Source: Stercorarius parasiticus
Taxonomy: Eukaryota > Chordata > Aves > Charadriiformes > Stercorariidae
Direction: 5' to 3'
NCBI GenBank assembly: GCA_013396915.1
Contig: VWZL01001322.1
Coordinates: 221,967-285,966, forward strand
DNA: 64,000 bases
In this document: piece by piece, positions 36,201 to 51,200 of the stretch
Layout: each line of letters begins with the position of its first letter
Numbering within the stretch: position 1 is the stretch's first letter
The notes under the pieces: generated by a model
Database searches by the model: none
The model's input: only the letters and a program-made list of their open reading frames with translations
What the model was told of the DNA's origin: nothing
Program-made: the position numbers and the translations under genes

Positions 36201-39200
36201 GCCACCCAAGCATGTGGCTGTGGGGACGATGCTGCCTCCTGCGAGGGCAGAGGAGGAAGAACAGTCCTTCCCACTGCCCCGTCCCCTCTCAGATGCTCCT
36301 GGACAAGCACGCTGCGATGTGTCCGTGATGGTTGGGGAGAGCTCGCCTTTGGCGATGGCTTTCTGGGAGTCACCGGGTGCATTTCATGGAGACACATGCC
36401 AGTCCTGCAGCCAAACGCCGTCTGGCTCGTGCCCAGCAATGCCAGCATCCACTTTCCATAGAATGGTCTGGGTTGGAAGGGACCTTTCAGATCATCGAGT
36501 CCAACATCAGCCTAACTCTGACAAAACCCATGTCCCTCAGCACCATCTGCCTGGCTTTCAAATCCCTCCAGGGATGGCGATTCCACCACTTCCTTGGGCA
36601 GCCTGTTCCAATGCTAGACAACCCTTTCAGTGTAAAAATTTTTCCTAATATCCATCCTAAACCTCCCCTGGTGCAACTTGAGTCCATCTCCTTTTGTCCC
36701 ATCGCCTGTTTCTTGGGAGAAGAGACCGACCTCCCTGGCTACACCCTCCATTCAGGGAGTTGCAGAGAGCGATGAGGTCTCTCCTCAGCCTCCTTTTCTC
36801 CGGGCTGAACACCCCCAGCTCCCTCAGCCGCTCCTCAGAAGTTCTCCAGCCCCTTCTCCTTGGGGTCCAGACCCCTCACCCAGCTCCGTTGCCCTTCTCT
36901 GGACACGCTCCAGCCCCTCAAGGTCTTTCCTGTCACAAGTGGCCTAAAACTGGACACAGCACTTGAGCTGGGGCCTCACCAGTGCTGAGTACAAGGGGAA
37001 AAGCACTTTTGCTCCTGACTTGCTTGGTTTGTGCTTGTTCTACAAGAGCATCCAGCCCGGGCAGAATCGCACCCACCGCTTCCGTGGTCGGGTGTGATAA
37101 CTGCTGGGTAGGAGCCACTCTTCCCCTCGCTGCAGAGATAAGTGTTCAGAGGAACAGAGAATTAACGCTACAGATAAGAGGTGCCCGAGGCCGCCTCGCT
37201 GGGAGAGCTGCCCTCAGAGGCCAGACTGCAGAGAAACAATTATTTAGCAAGTGATGGCGGCAAATTAAAGCAGCGGGTGGCAGGGAAGCAGGGCCCTGCA
37301 GCCACACCGTGACCGGCAGCACCCGCAGCGGAGGCTCCTCTGCCTCCGTCCCCCCTCGGCAGGCAGGGACACCCAGCGCCCTCAGCTCCTGGCAGCCCGC
37401 GGGGGGACCGAGACCGCAGATCTGGAGCAGATGAGCCGCAGGACAAAAGCATTTGTCTAGAAGTTGTTTAAACAGCAGACAGAGCCGAGACTAAAGCCCC
37501 TGCAGCTGATGAGGGTGGTTCACTCCCTTTTTTCCAAAAGGTCAGTTTATTCCAGCAGCACTGGTGGGCAGTGCCACTGCCTCCTGCCAGCTGGACAGAG
37601 CCACTGCCACTGCTCGGGACGGCACCGTGGGTGGGCGCAGCTCTGCAGGGACCCGGGAACATGGCGATACCTGCCTCGCCTGCCTGGGATTGCTCCCCCA
37701 TAGAACCATAGGATGGTTTGGGGTGGAAGGGAGCTTAAAGCCCACCCAGTGCCACCCCCTGCCCTGGGCAGGGACACCCCCCACCAGCCCAGGTTGCTCC
37801 AAGCCCCGTCCAACCTGGCCTTGAACCCCTCCAGGGATGGGGCAGCCACAGCTTCTCTGGGCAACCTGGGCCAGGGGCTCACCGCCCTCACGGCAAAGAA
37901 TTTCTCCCTGACATCTCATCTCAATCTCCCCTCTTGCAGTGTAAAACCCTTCCCCCTCGTCCCATGGCTCCCCTCCCTGCTCCAGAGTCCCTCCCCAGCT
38001 TTCCTGGAGCCCCTTTAGGGACTGGAAGGGGCTGGAAGGTCTCCGCGGAGCCTTCTCTTCTCCAGGCTGAACCCCCCCAACTCTCTCAGCCTGTCCTCCC
38101 AGCAGAGGGGCTCCAGCCCTCCCAGCATCTCCGGGGCCTCCTCTGGCCCCGCTCCAACACCTCCGTGTCCACGTGAAACCCCTGGGTCTCGTCTGAAAGG
38201 CAACGCTACACGCAGAGCTCTGCGCAAGGACATAACTATGGCATATAAGCTGTTCTGTGCACCCCTCAATTGCACAATTTTTTTAAAAAAAAAAAAAAAA
38301 AGGCTTTTTGTTGGTTGAAGGCTTTGAGGGTGCCCATTTGGCTCTGACACATCAAGAGCAAACCCTTGACATGAGGAAAATGGAGGCTGCTGCTGTCAGA
38401 GGCAGCAACCACTCCGGCTTGGGAGCAGCAGCATCCCACCAAAAAAATTAAAACATCCCTCCCCTTTCTTGCTCACAAATTTTATGCCAAAGAGCCACAT
38501 TTAATGTGCATTCCTGTAACAGCGGGAGGTTGTGTGCTCAGCTCAGGGGAAGAGGGAAAGGATTAAAGGCAGCTTCACTCCCCTGACACACACCTTACCT
38601 GGCACAAGCGCTTTTGCAAGCTACAGCTCTGCTGCAGGGGCTGCCAGAAGGTCCTTGGGAGGCAGCATATGTGCCAGGAATTCATCTCCTGGAGGGAGAT
38701 GGCTTTTAAAGGGCTTTTTTAAATGGACGGAAGAGGGCTACGGCAAGCGATGGGATTTCTCCTGGAGAGCAAAGCATTACTGCCCTGCCTGGGGGGCAAA
38801 GGGAAGCACAGGAAGGGACTGACTCACCGAAGTCCCTGCAGCAAATTAATGTCACACCTCAGGTGCCGGAAACCTGCAGATACCGACACCTCAGCCCTTT
38901 CTGCTCCCCCAAACCCGCTCGTCTTGGTGCTCTGCTCCCAAATTCCTCTGTACTGCGCCAGGTGCCAGAGCTGTGGCGGGGACCGGAGGAGGATCCTTCC
39001 GAGGGCACAGCTCACAGCAACCCCTCCGACGGTGATGTGTAATTTTCACGTATGAAAATTAAACAAGCTTGCTAATCCTATTTACATTTTCACTCGGGCT
39101 TGTTTTCCAACGTCAAGCCTCCCAGACCAGCAGCACGGGGCTGGCAGCTCAGGCTATCCCAGGATGCCTGTTTTACACTGACATGGCCAGTGCCAGCCCC

Positions 39201-42200
39201 AAGGCAAGGCAATAGGTGTTCTCCCACTTTGGGCATCTCAAATTTAAGGAAAATTGCTTGCTATGTAGGCAAGGATACAAGCTAGTTAAATACTGTAAAG
39301 CCTACAGCTTTCTCCAACGCTCCTTATTCTTATGTGTCACATTAAATTCCCTCAGTGCCAGTCCGTATTCTCAGAGTACTTAACAAGGATAGACAAAGCA
39401 TAGCGGCTCCGAATAAATCATTACAGTCTATTGTGCATGAGCCTCTGCTTAGAGAAAAGTCCTTTAAACCCATCCAGATTTCATCTATGAAAAAAAAAAA
39501 AAAGAATAATCTGCCACTAAAATAGATAATTAAATGCAAACACGCCGGAGATCTTTTAACCTTTGCCAACTGAACAGATGAGCTGTTCAAACCAGACTTC
39601 AAACCTGTTTGTATTTAACACGCTGTTCAGACAAAAGCCAAGGGGCAGAGGGATGCTCCGCCTGGGCCACCGCTGCCACCTGCATCGGAGACACACTCCT
39701 CCGGCGCAGCAGCTGTCGGGGGTTTGGCTGGTGCCCTGCTCTGCTGGGGCTCCTGTGATCCCACCTCTCTGCTCAACCAGCAACCAGAATTAGCACAAAA
39801 AGCCCCCCAAGCACAGAGGGTTCCCAGCCATGGAGACCCTGCTGGGGTCTCACCATGTCTCTCATCCTTCCTTGCCTCCCCCGACGTGTCTCGCTCGCTG
39901 CTCACCGCTAGCCCCATCCTTCCTGACCTCCGCACCGCCAGCTCAACAGGCACCTGAAGGGTCTCAGGTCTGTCCCCAAGCCAGTTCTTGGCTGTCCCGA
40001 GGAGGGGTGACAGCAGACGCATCCACACCCAGCAGCTCACGGAGGAGAAGGGAATGAGGCATTCATCACCGACATGAAACAGAGCCTCTTCGTTACAACA
40101 GGACACTGCCTTGAGTCAGGGCTGCGAAACTTCAGAAAAACTGCTGTGAGGGTCCGTGAGGGGTTTTGGGGGAGGGTTTTTTGATTTTCAAACAATTGTT
40201 CAGCCTGGAGAAGAGAAGACTCTGGGGAGACCTTATAGCCCCTTCCAGTCCCTGAAGGGGGCCTACAGGAAAGCTGGGGAGGGGCTGTTTGCAAGGGCAT
40301 GGAGCACTAGGACGAGGGGCAATGGTTTTAAACTAGAGNATATAGGTTTTTATTTGCTCATTTTTAGTTTTTTTTCTTTGGGTTTTTTTGGTGGGTTTGT
40401 TGTAGGGTTTTTTTGGTTTTGTTTTGGGGGTTTTTTTTTGTTGCCTTTTTTTTTGTTTTGTTTTGTTTTTTTTTAATTAAACGAAGGTCCCCTTTGGTGC
40501 TGACACAGGTCAGCAACCAGGTCAAAAGGCGCCGTCTCCCAGGCTAGAGGCTGGTGCTCAGCCCCTCTGCGGGTGCTCTGAGGACGGGGCTCAGCAAACG
40601 CCCGCCGGGGGAGCAGGTGCTCCCAGGGACTCGCTCTGCTCTCAGCCCGGCCCTCTGCGATCCTCCAGCAGCCTCAGAAATGCCAATTAGAATCAAAAAG
40701 ATGTTCCGAAGACATATTTCAGACTTTATCCGTTGTGACAAGTGCTTTTTACCTTGTGTGTTTCTCCCGGCTGCGGGGACAAGGGGAGCTCAGACCTCTG
40801 GCTTCCATCCGCGCCGGGGGAGCAGGGGAGCCCCCACAGCCCCGTCCATCCCAACACCTCACCCTTTTCTCCTGGCTTCCATCGGGAACCAGCTCCCAGC
40901 ATTTCCTGCACTGCAGGTGGCTTGTTCGGGGCTTTGTTCCTAGAACACACATCCCCGCGTTAATGCAGATTTTAGTATGGCGCATGTTAATCCGTCTTGG
41001 TAGCAAAATCTTTGGCGATTTTTTACTCCCAGAAGGGCTGGGATGATCCCTAAAAAAATCCACCAAGAAGAGGCTGACATTTTTTTTGCAATGGACACAG
41101 AAGTACAATTTCCCCCCTAAGCTTCAGCTGCACACATATGTATTAGGTCAAGGAAGGGGCTATTTCTCTGGAGCAAGTGCATCTACCATGGCGTGAAATG
41201 CATCACCCAGATGAGTCCTCCTCTGGTCCCACCAACAACCCAAAGAGCCTGAAGGATCAGCCCAGCCGCAGACATCTGAAATGGGGCAAGGCAAATCCCA
41301 CTCCCCGGGTCCAAACTGGCTGCCAGACTGGGCTTTCATCCCCCAACCCGGCCTTCAGCTTCCTCAGAGCTGAACGGAGCCACCCCCATGGAAAGCCACA
41401 AATACAGACTACTACGAGGGACGCCTCTGAACCCCGTCCCTGCCCCCGAGGAGGGCAGAGATCTGCCAGTGACCCGCGTCCTGCTCCGGGGAGCCCCGAA
41501 GGACGCTGGTGCAGCCGACTCGCCTGCAGAAACACAAGATATTAGAGAAAGGGTCTGCTTCAGTCATGCTTCACATCTTGCACTGTAATTAAACCGCCTG
41601 CAAGGCTCCAGGTTTCTCATTAAAGGGAAAATACAAAAGCACAGTTGGAGGGTACGCTGGAGAAGGTAACGTCCCCTCCTGCGAGTTAGGTGACCCCGAA
41701 GGCAAGCGTGCCAAAATCAGAGCTGCTGAAATCTGCCAGCAATCCTGCTCCAGCAGGGCGCTCCGCAGGCACTTAACTACCCAATTTTCAGATGCTGCTT
41801 CTTGCGCAGAGCCTGGCTCCAGCCCATTCTCTCTTTCCAGCTAAGGAAGGGCCCGGGGCAAAGAAAGTTTCATATAGGACACGCAGTTTTATCCAGCCAG
41901 CAATGCTGCTTAATGAATCCCGACTGTCTCACTGAGCCCAGGCTAACGCAAGGGCCGCCTGGGTTAGTAAACCCTGGATTAAAGACAGGCGAGGGACTGC
42001 AGGGAAGATGGAGACCAAAATGTGTTTGCTATTAAAAGCAACAGATGCAAAACCCAAACACAGCTTTTCCAGACTACAAAGGCTTCTGCAAACATCTACA
42101 GCAGAGTGCCTTCAGCTGGATGAGCCAAAGAATCCATTTTTTCTTAGATTAATGCACACAAAGCTCTTTTGCTTTTTCCCCCTCAGTACTTTCAAGACAA

Positions 42201-45200
42201 TTTGCATCTCGTCAAGGATTTTGCTGCCACTGCTATTGCTTTACTTTTGGCAACCAAAAAGCCTGGATGTAGAAGATGGAGATGCATCCGGCTCACCAGG
42301 GACCCAGCCTAAACAGGAATAATACACAGCCTTTCCTGAAAACAGGGGTTGCACCTTCCTTAGCCTCAACACCACTCAGGTTTCAGATGAAAAAAGGATC
42401 AGAAACCTTCATTTTAGTCACCTTGGTTCTGGCTAGTGGGAGCTTTCAGGAGCTAAATGCAAGGAGACAGTACAGGGTTTGCAGCCCAGAAGATCGTGGC
42501 TCCATTACACGCCCAAGGAGGGATTTGTCGAGTCCCGCGTGGCTCTGCCCGAGCTCCAGGTTATTCCCACTGCCAGGCTTGTACAAAGCCACCGGGCTTC
42601 ATCCCGAGGGTAAGGGATGAAATTCAGAAAGAGGAGCTATAACAAAGGTATTCCCGGGAGCTGACAAAGCCACTGCAGCCGGCAACAAGCTCCCTGTCCC
42701 CAAATCTATTAGTAGAATCACAGAGTGGCCTGGGTTGGAAGGGACCTTTCAGATCATCGAGTCCAACCATCAACCCAACTCGGACAAAAGCCATCACACT
42801 AAACCAGATCTCTAAGCACCACGTCTGCCTGGCTTTTAAATACCTCCTGGGACGGTGCCTCAATCACTCCCCTGGGGCAGCCTGTTCCAATGCTTCATAA
42901 CCCTTTTAGTATAAAATTTTTTCCTAATATCCATCCTAAACCTCCCCTGGCGCAACTTGAGGCCATTTCCTCTTGTCCTATCGCCTGTTCCTTGGGAGAA
43001 GTGACCAACCCCCTCTCGCTACACCCTCCTCCCAGGGAGTTGCAGAGAGCGATTAACGACGAAGTGCCTCGTGTCCCCGCAGGGTTTGGGGGCTGCAGGT
43101 TTGGCCTCGTCCAGCCCCTCCGAGCTCCAAACCCCTCCGAGCAGGAGGCAGGGAGCCACCAGCCCAGCCCCGCTCCCCCCCAGACCCGGCCGGCCTCAGC
43201 CCGCTGCCGCACAGGGGCTGCACGGATCCGCGCTCGGAGTAAGAAGCCCCGCTAATATACTCTGTTCCACGGGACTAGAGCAGCTAACGCCTCGTTAATG
43301 GACTAATTTACAAGCTTGCCCTGGAAACAAGCTTGCCTTCTCTCTGTGCATCTGCATTATTTGCTTTTCAGCCGAGCCCCCCCGGTGACAGCACAGTGCA
43401 TCACCCCCTTCTACAGGCCAAAAAAAAAAAAAAAAAAAGCTAAAAACTCCCAAAATAGAGCCTTGATTACGGGCAATGCTGGATACCTACAGCTCCCTCA
43501 GCCACCCCTCCAACCTGCCCCAGGGGCTTATTTATCTCAGAGCAGGGTGACAACCCCAAAACCGGGACCTGCACACCCCGATTTCAGAGCCAGGGGACCC
43601 GTGCTTGGTCACACAAATATGGATTTATAATTTGTATTGTGATCCTCAGCATTTTGTGCCTTCCCTTAACAGTATCTGCAGTTTGAGATAGTTCAGTGGA
43701 AACTAGGGGAAAAGAAGTATTTGTTTAGCTACGGGCACGACAACGAAGCCCTTGCTCTTCACAGAGCACTGACTGTGGAAAGGGCTCGTATACAAAACCC
43801 TACAATAAATCCTAGATTAGCACACAGCCACTTCATTTTTGTTTAATTTTCTTCCCCATGCAGACTGGCAGCGTGACAATGGCAATGGAGGGAATCGGTC
43901 ATGGTTGTCAAGTCCAGGCAATTTTATTGAGAGGAAAAAAAAAAATTAACTGCTACTTTAATGGCTTTTTTAATGTTTATTGGGCCTGGAGCTACTAATG
44001 AATCAAAAGTAAGTATCCTCTAAATCACTAGGTCTGGTCCACCCACTTTGCTCCTCAAAAATCCACTCCAAACTCGCTGCTTTCTGTGAAGTCCGTGTCC
44101 ATCACCTGGGGAGCGTTTCCCCGGTCAGAGCTGGAATGTGCTCTCAACCCCCGGACCATCGCACATCCCCGTTCTCACCATTCCCTTCCAGAGAAAACGC
44201 CCCCCAAAAAACTTCCCCCCCATGCCATCGTGGAGAAAGCACAGCCCTTGTGAACCACCCAAGTAGCATCTGAAACCCACTGGAGAGCTGTCAAAAAAAA
44301 AAAATAAAAAAAATTCATTTCATTGTAGGAATCGATTCCCACTCAGACGCTTGGCAGAAACCCTGACGCAAGGGTCCAATTCCGCTCTTACCGGGTGTTC
44401 ATCCAGGGCAGCAAAATCGGTCTGGGGACCAGGGAAAAAAAGGCATTTCCAGGAGGTTGGCAGCACTGACAAACAGTAGACAATACCGTGTAATAATGTG
44501 GCTGATGTTACTCCCTGCCCATGTCGTAAAAAGAAATGAAAGCCTTTTCAGTAATAAATCTGCCAGTCGGCGTGAAGCCGGCCAAAGAGATCCCCAGATC
44601 TGATTAGCAATTGGTAAGGGGCAGATTGCCAGCAGCTCTAGGGATTAGCAGTATTTACTCTCCCTGCAGCACAGAATCACAGAATCGCCTGGGTTGGAAG
44701 CGACCTTTCAGACCATCGAGTCCAACCATCAACCCAACTCGAACCAAAACCATCACTAAACCATATCTCTAAGCTCTACATCTGCCCGGCTTTTAAATAC
44801 CTCCAGGGATGGCGATTCCACCACTTCCCTGGGCAGCCTGTTCTGATGCTTAATAACCCTTTCAGTATAAAAATTTTTCCTAATATCCATCCTAAACCTC
44901 CCCTGGCGCAACTTGAAGCTGCTTCCTCTTGTCTTATCGCCTGTTCCTTAGGAGAAGTGACCAACCCCCACCTCAACACACCCCGATTTACCAGCTCGGT
45001 CACCGAATGGTGCCGCAGGACAGAGGTTTGCAGGACAGAGGTTTGGGAAGCCCAAGTCCAGAACCAACGGCTCGAGAGCTTGTGCCTGGCTGAACAGAGC
45101 TCACTCCAGCTTGAAACCAAGTCTGCCTGCCCAGGGACAACCCGCACACGGGGGCTTTCCTGGAGCCATATTAAAGTATTCTCTAATAGCTGCAATCACC

Positions 45201-48200
45201 CCAAGTTTTCTCTTTGTTTCACCAAGCGCAGAAGCAGCAAAAACTTCTCTGTGGGATCTCTGATAGTCACTAATTCTTCATAGACCATTACCGGGTGTAA
45301 AACACTACTGGAATATGTCAGTTAAGTTTTCCCCAGATGGCTACTATAAAATGACAAGTTTTATATGAAAATAGAAAAAAAAAAAAGAAAGCTCTGGGGC
45401 ACACACATTCTCAGAGCATGCTAAAAGCCTGGCTGCTGCCCAGGGGACCAGCATCTGTCAAGCCAAGCTGGGCAGTTACGACGCGGATCATGCAAACCAA
45501 AGCTACAGTTCACTGAGGACACCGGCAGATGCCCCGTGCTCAACGGGACGGGTATCTGGTGGAAATGAAGATGGTGCAGATGTCAGCCAGCCCCCAAAAC
45601 ACGGGGATGTGCAGGGCGAAGGAGACCCAGATGCACGTCCTGGGACCCAGCCTGGCTCGTGGAGCTGCGCCTCAGCCCTGCTCCCATGCCAGTGCCTCCG
45701 CTCTACCGTTTCATCCCCTCTGCTCGCACACACACACAGTGGAGAGAAGAGAAAGGCTCTTTCGTAACGAAGACCACTGCAGGCTAACCTAACATGGCAC
45801 TGAATTACATTTAATCAAATTAATGTCAGTGCTCTAAATTATTTGCAGACACTCCGTTCTTCCAATGCCATCATTTTTCTACCACTTCTCCCCAGTTATA
45901 AAAAAAAAAATCAAAAAGAAAAAAAAAAAAACAAACAGAGGAGCCCACGGCACTCCACGAGGAGAACAGATTTCCATTTCTGACGCTGTCTCATTGAATC
46001 AGCATTAGCTGCTTTCCACACACTCCATGGGAATCCAGGCTTGAACAATAAAATAAAAAAAAAAGCCATAAAAATGGTTTATGTTCTCTTTTACCTGCTC
46101 ATTTGTGAATCAAAATGTCTTTGGACTGAATAAAAAGTTCAACTACGGAATAACAGTACGATTGCCAGAGCATGCGAGGTTTGCCCTTCTCAGATGTCAG
46201 CCTGAAAAGTTGTCTGGGGTAGCAGCAAACATCCAGCCCTCCAAGGGAAAGGAAAAGCTTTTGGAAGCACCTCGGACACATTTATGGGATCTGTGGGATC
46301 ACAAAATACTGCAGTGAGGGTGCAGGCAATGGCATTTCCTTCCCCACTTCCGTAGGGGAAATTCCACCATGAATTACTGCAATTCCTTCTTGTTACGCTG
46401 GGAAAGTCCTTTCTTTCCCCAGAACAGCGGAGTCCAGCCTGGCCCTTCCCCATGATCATTCCTGGGTTTGCCTCAGGGCACTGGGATGCACTGCACATCT
46501 CCCAGTGCAAAACCAGTTTCGCATGGACTTCCCGAAGGAAGCATCTGCTGCAGGGCACTGGTGATGACAGGAGACGCGATAGGACTGGCTCTTGGAGCAG
46601 CGGAATCCCTCTTGGTCCATATTCTTGTGACATTTTTTGCCAGTCTTGCATCTCCCTCAGCTCATTACCAGTCAAGGACAATTAAGTCGATTTATAGCCC
46701 ATTTTTCTGAATGACACCGCTCACTCTTGCTATGGTTTGGCGATCTGACCTTTCATTTCCCTCCTCTGGTGAAGGATGAGGCACTGGGTCTCCTGAAACC
46801 CCGCACACAAGGGTTGCATCCCTGCAGGCGGGAGGTCGCAGGGTGCTGGGGTATCCGTAGCTCATTAGCACTGGCAACAATTCTGCCGAGGACTTTATTC
46901 TACTCGCAAAGCTGTATTTTCGCTAAGTCAAGGACAGCACAGCCCATGCCAGCAATCCTCAGCCAGCGGCTTCCATTCAGCTATGTTTACCCACCGCGCA
47001 AATAAACCCTTCCCCTCTAATGAAAGAATTCCAGTGGGCTGCGAAGCAGAGAAGGAGAATTTGAAGCACCAGCTCCATTTTAGCCTTTTCTTTTTTTTTT
47101 NCGGCTGGCTGAACAGGCTGCTCTTCCAATTAAAGCCCCCCATTAAAAGCAGAAGTCGAGTGTCACAGCCCCATCGCCCCGGGCCAGCAGCGCCGGCAGT
47201 GAAGGTCACTCCGTGGCAAGGGAGAGGATGAGGAAAAGAATCTGTTCCTGCTGGAGAGCAATGGCAAGAAAATCAGGGAAAGCCTCTTTCCTAGCATTGC
47301 ACGTAAAACACCACAAGAAAGCTACTGTAGGCAACTTAAAGGGAATATCACAATTTCTCCAGGCACAGAAACGTGGCCCAATATGTAGACGTTAGTATTT
47401 GGAAAGAGAACTCGGTCTTTTAGAAAACTAAGCTACCCAAATCCACCTTTTATAGCCCCTTTCTTCCCTCAGCCAAGCCAAAAGATTACACAGAATCTGA
47501 AATAAATACAGACTTCAGTCCCTTCCCAGAAACACCTACATTGGCAAGTGAGCTTTAACGTCACGTCAAATCGATGTTTAACTAATCCTGCTGACTTGTG
47601 TTAGCAATACCCTCCCTCGGCCGAAGTCACCCCTTGATCAAGATCTTTCCCTCTGAGCCACTCACAAACGTTCTCGGGTTCACGTTTGGCTGTGGAATGG
47701 GGCAGCATCACCAAGACACTCTCACGAGTCACATCAAACGCTGCAGCATTTTGTTTTCTTCTGCAGATTTAACAAGAATTTTACCTCGTGGGAACACTGA
47801 TGGAGAAACTCTGCGTTCAATGCTGGAACAAAGCAACACATTGGTGAGCCCGTCTACAGCATCCCGTCCCATCCCTGCTCCCAAACCCCCCGCAGCTGTG
47901 TCCATCAACACTTGGGACTCCCTTCTCCTCACCATGGCTTGTGTCGACTTGTTCTTCCCCGAAAACCAATTCACAAGCCCTGAAAAATCTCTGCGAGTTC
48001 CCAAAGTGAGAACATTCCCAGCAAGCCCTGACACGGCTCAGAACCAAGCGATGCTACGTACAACCCTCTATTATTTGTCCTGAACCCCCCCAAAAGAAGA
48101 ACAGCGCTGGCAGAGCAACGCAGAGGGTCAGTCCTGACTGCAGCCATCGCTCTCTTCCCAAAGCAGACCTAAACTGCACCAGGAATTTTTAATTCGCCGA

Positions 48201-51200
48201 CAACTGAAGTGCTAATCTCGCACGCTTGTGGGCAAGGGGTCCTGCTGGAGCACGAGGGCTCCGGCTGCCGGTTGTCCCAGCCGCAGAGCTGGAACTCCCA
48301 AGAGCAGAGAAGCCTCAGCTCCACTTTCCCAGCCATCTGCTAAAATACACTTCTGCCTTCTCTTTTTAGAGGGGAAACCTGTGAAATGCTCACGGCTGGC
48401 ATTACGGTTTCCATCTCCAGCGTGACCCTGTAGGTCCCCCCAAGTCCCTTCCCGCTGTCGCTGCCAGCGGTGGAAGTGCCGGAGCAGCCCCAGCGGGTGA
48501 TGACAGGATGCAGCTCACATGGCACCGGCACCAGCGAGACGGCCGGTCCGTGTCCCGAGAGCTAATCACCTAATAACGAGCCTCTGGATTTCCGCAAAAA
48601 TGGCATTATGACTCTCGGAACCAACGCGTGTTTCTGCCTTCTGAGATTAACATCTAATGAAGGATCCCGATATATTTACAGAGCACTTTTCAAAATCACT
48701 TTCATGAATCATTTCCCTTCTCTGGGGGGTAAGGGCTCGGGTAATTGGGGGGGCAAATTAACACAAGAAGATACACAGGAAATGAGGAATTCCTGAAACC
48801 AGGACAGGCTACAGCATGGGCTGTAAGAGCACTAAAACCACCACACACAAGCTTCTGCACCCTCTTTTTGTCTCTCAACGACTCTGCACTGCCGACGGGG
48901 TAGACAGCACATATTAAACACCTATTTTTCTTAAGCTTAGAACAGCAGCAAATGCCCCTGTGCCAGCAAACCCCGGATTTCACCCACCACGGTTACAGGA
49001 CGCGCTCTTTGCCAGCCTGTTTTCTTTAATCCTACTAGAAGTGCCTATGGACTGCAGGCCGAGCATTCTTCATAAGCACATTAAAGAGCTGTTCTAGGAC
49101 GCTGCCTCTGTTTTACAGCGGTAGGATCACTACAAATCCGACAGTTTGCTCTTGTGATGCTTTTCTTGCTCTGCTCAAGGCACCAGCTCCTCGTTTGCTG
49201 GCAAATGTGCCCCCAGGGACCCTGGCAGCCAAGGGAGCATCCTCGGCGCGCTGAAAAAAAACCCGTGATGCGAAATCTTACACAGAAAACAAGAGCGTTT
49301 CCCTATCAAAAGACTCCCAACTTTTTAATTTTTGCTGCTAAAAACTTAATTAGCCTCATAGCCCATCTGGCAATTTGCAAACCATTACTCGGCATTCTCT
49401 GGACCTTGAAATATTTAACATAATGAGGCCCTAATAGGGACTAATCCTTTCACAGAAACCATTTAACTCCAGGAAAATAAAGCCACTTAGTTTGAAATAT
49501 TCTTCCTTAGCGATTGAAAGTGGCAGTTAATAAAGAAATTGTTACGTAAAAAAAGGAAAGGAATGGACGGGCTGCCACGCCAGGAGCCAAGCACCCAGGT
49601 CCTCTCACTGCGCTCGCCAGCTGCAGCGTCTACAACAACTTTAATAATTCATCTGAGAACATCCAAATCACCACTAAAAGCAAATTAACTACTTGTTCCT
49701 CATTTGTACCGTAGCTCAAGGTTTTCCTCCCGCATCAGAAGCTGAAGGCAAGTAACACCACAGAGGAAAAGATTCTTAATAATTCAACTTTCATACTGGG
49801 CTGACCGCATTAGCTTGAGGTTCCCGGGACGTTGGATGAAAGGATTTAAAGCCAGTTGTGGCACGGCTGCCAGAGCCAACTGCCTTGGAAAAGGGATAAG
49901 CAGCAAAATGGAAATCAGCTAGGGTTTTGCAGGAAATCTTTGTTAAATTATTTGACCTTTTAAAATTGAGCGAGGAGAGGGTCCCCCACCTCCCGAAACC
50001 AGCAGAAGCCGATTTCCCCCACTGGGAGCGGTTACGCAGCACTGGATGGGGAAGAAAAGTATCCAGTATTAAAAAGCAACTTTTACCACATACACCATAA
50101 AAATCCCATTTTGACATACGTACAAGGAGCCTGTGCTAATAAATGACAAAATTCTGCATCTGACAGTTTGCAACTAAGCGTTGCTATTTACTGCAATGAG
50201 CACAGTCAATAAAAATTCCTGGTTCCGAGCCTCCAGCTCCTGCCTCTCTGGGGACAAGTGGAAAGTTAATTGCCTTCGTTATTAAACTTGTGTGCTGAGA
50301 GAGGTCTATCACACTTGTCAGGCAGGGCCAGGCAGAGTAAAAGCGTTTTTATCTGCTAACTGCTGGAGTGACAGCAGCCCACTGATACCGCGAAGGTCAA
50401 ATACCCCTCATCAGAGGATCCCAAGCAGGGATCTAGGGGGTATTATTTAATTTAAATTCATCGTACCATCTCCAGAGCATCCCTGAAGTTGCATCTGACC
50501 CCCCCAGCATGCAGGGGATGCTGAAACCTCGCAGGGAGCGGAATGCCCCTGCCTGAACACAGCGGACCCAGGGGCCGAGGGTCCACCGGAGGTTTGGGAC
50601 CAGCTGGGTGGGACACTGCGGGGCCGGAGCCCTGGTGCCGCACGGCTGCAGGGGGTGCTGGCACCCAGCGAGGGCACCAGGGCTTCTGCAGGGGCAGCTC
50701 ACCCCAAATCCTCCCCAGGGAAGAGGGAAGGTGCCACACAGCTGCTGGAGCAGGAGATGGCGTAGGCAGAAGGGTGCGTGGCAAGACCATGGCCCGTCGC
50801 CGGCAGTTCCTCTGCTGGGGGTGCATAAACCACAGTAAAACCCAGCTCCAGGGGGGGCTGGCCCTGCCATGCCAAGGGGAGAGGAGGGGACAAGCTGCCT
50901 GCCATGGACGCCCCGAGGGAGGGTTGGATACTGCCACAGAATTCAACTTTTAAGGGGGCTTGGAGATCCCACGACATTCACAGGGACGTTTATCATGTTT
51001 CCTCAGGTCATTTTTTTAAAAGCGTAATTACATCCTGCCTGTAAGTACCCCTCCTGACGCTGCTCAGATGTGCACTGCCTTGTCCCTCCACCCACGTCCC
51101 ATCCAGTCCTCCCTTCTCTCTACAGCTGCCCCCACGTACCCACACCTCCACCAGATGGACACTGTGTTTGCCGACACCCCCTTCTCCCAGTTCACAACAC

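Noticed and set aside
36214..36966. Overlapping open frames of 90-147 codons
   Set aside because: They lie in or overlap a 5'-truncated CR1 in antisense and carry no reverse-transcriptase or endonuclease signature.
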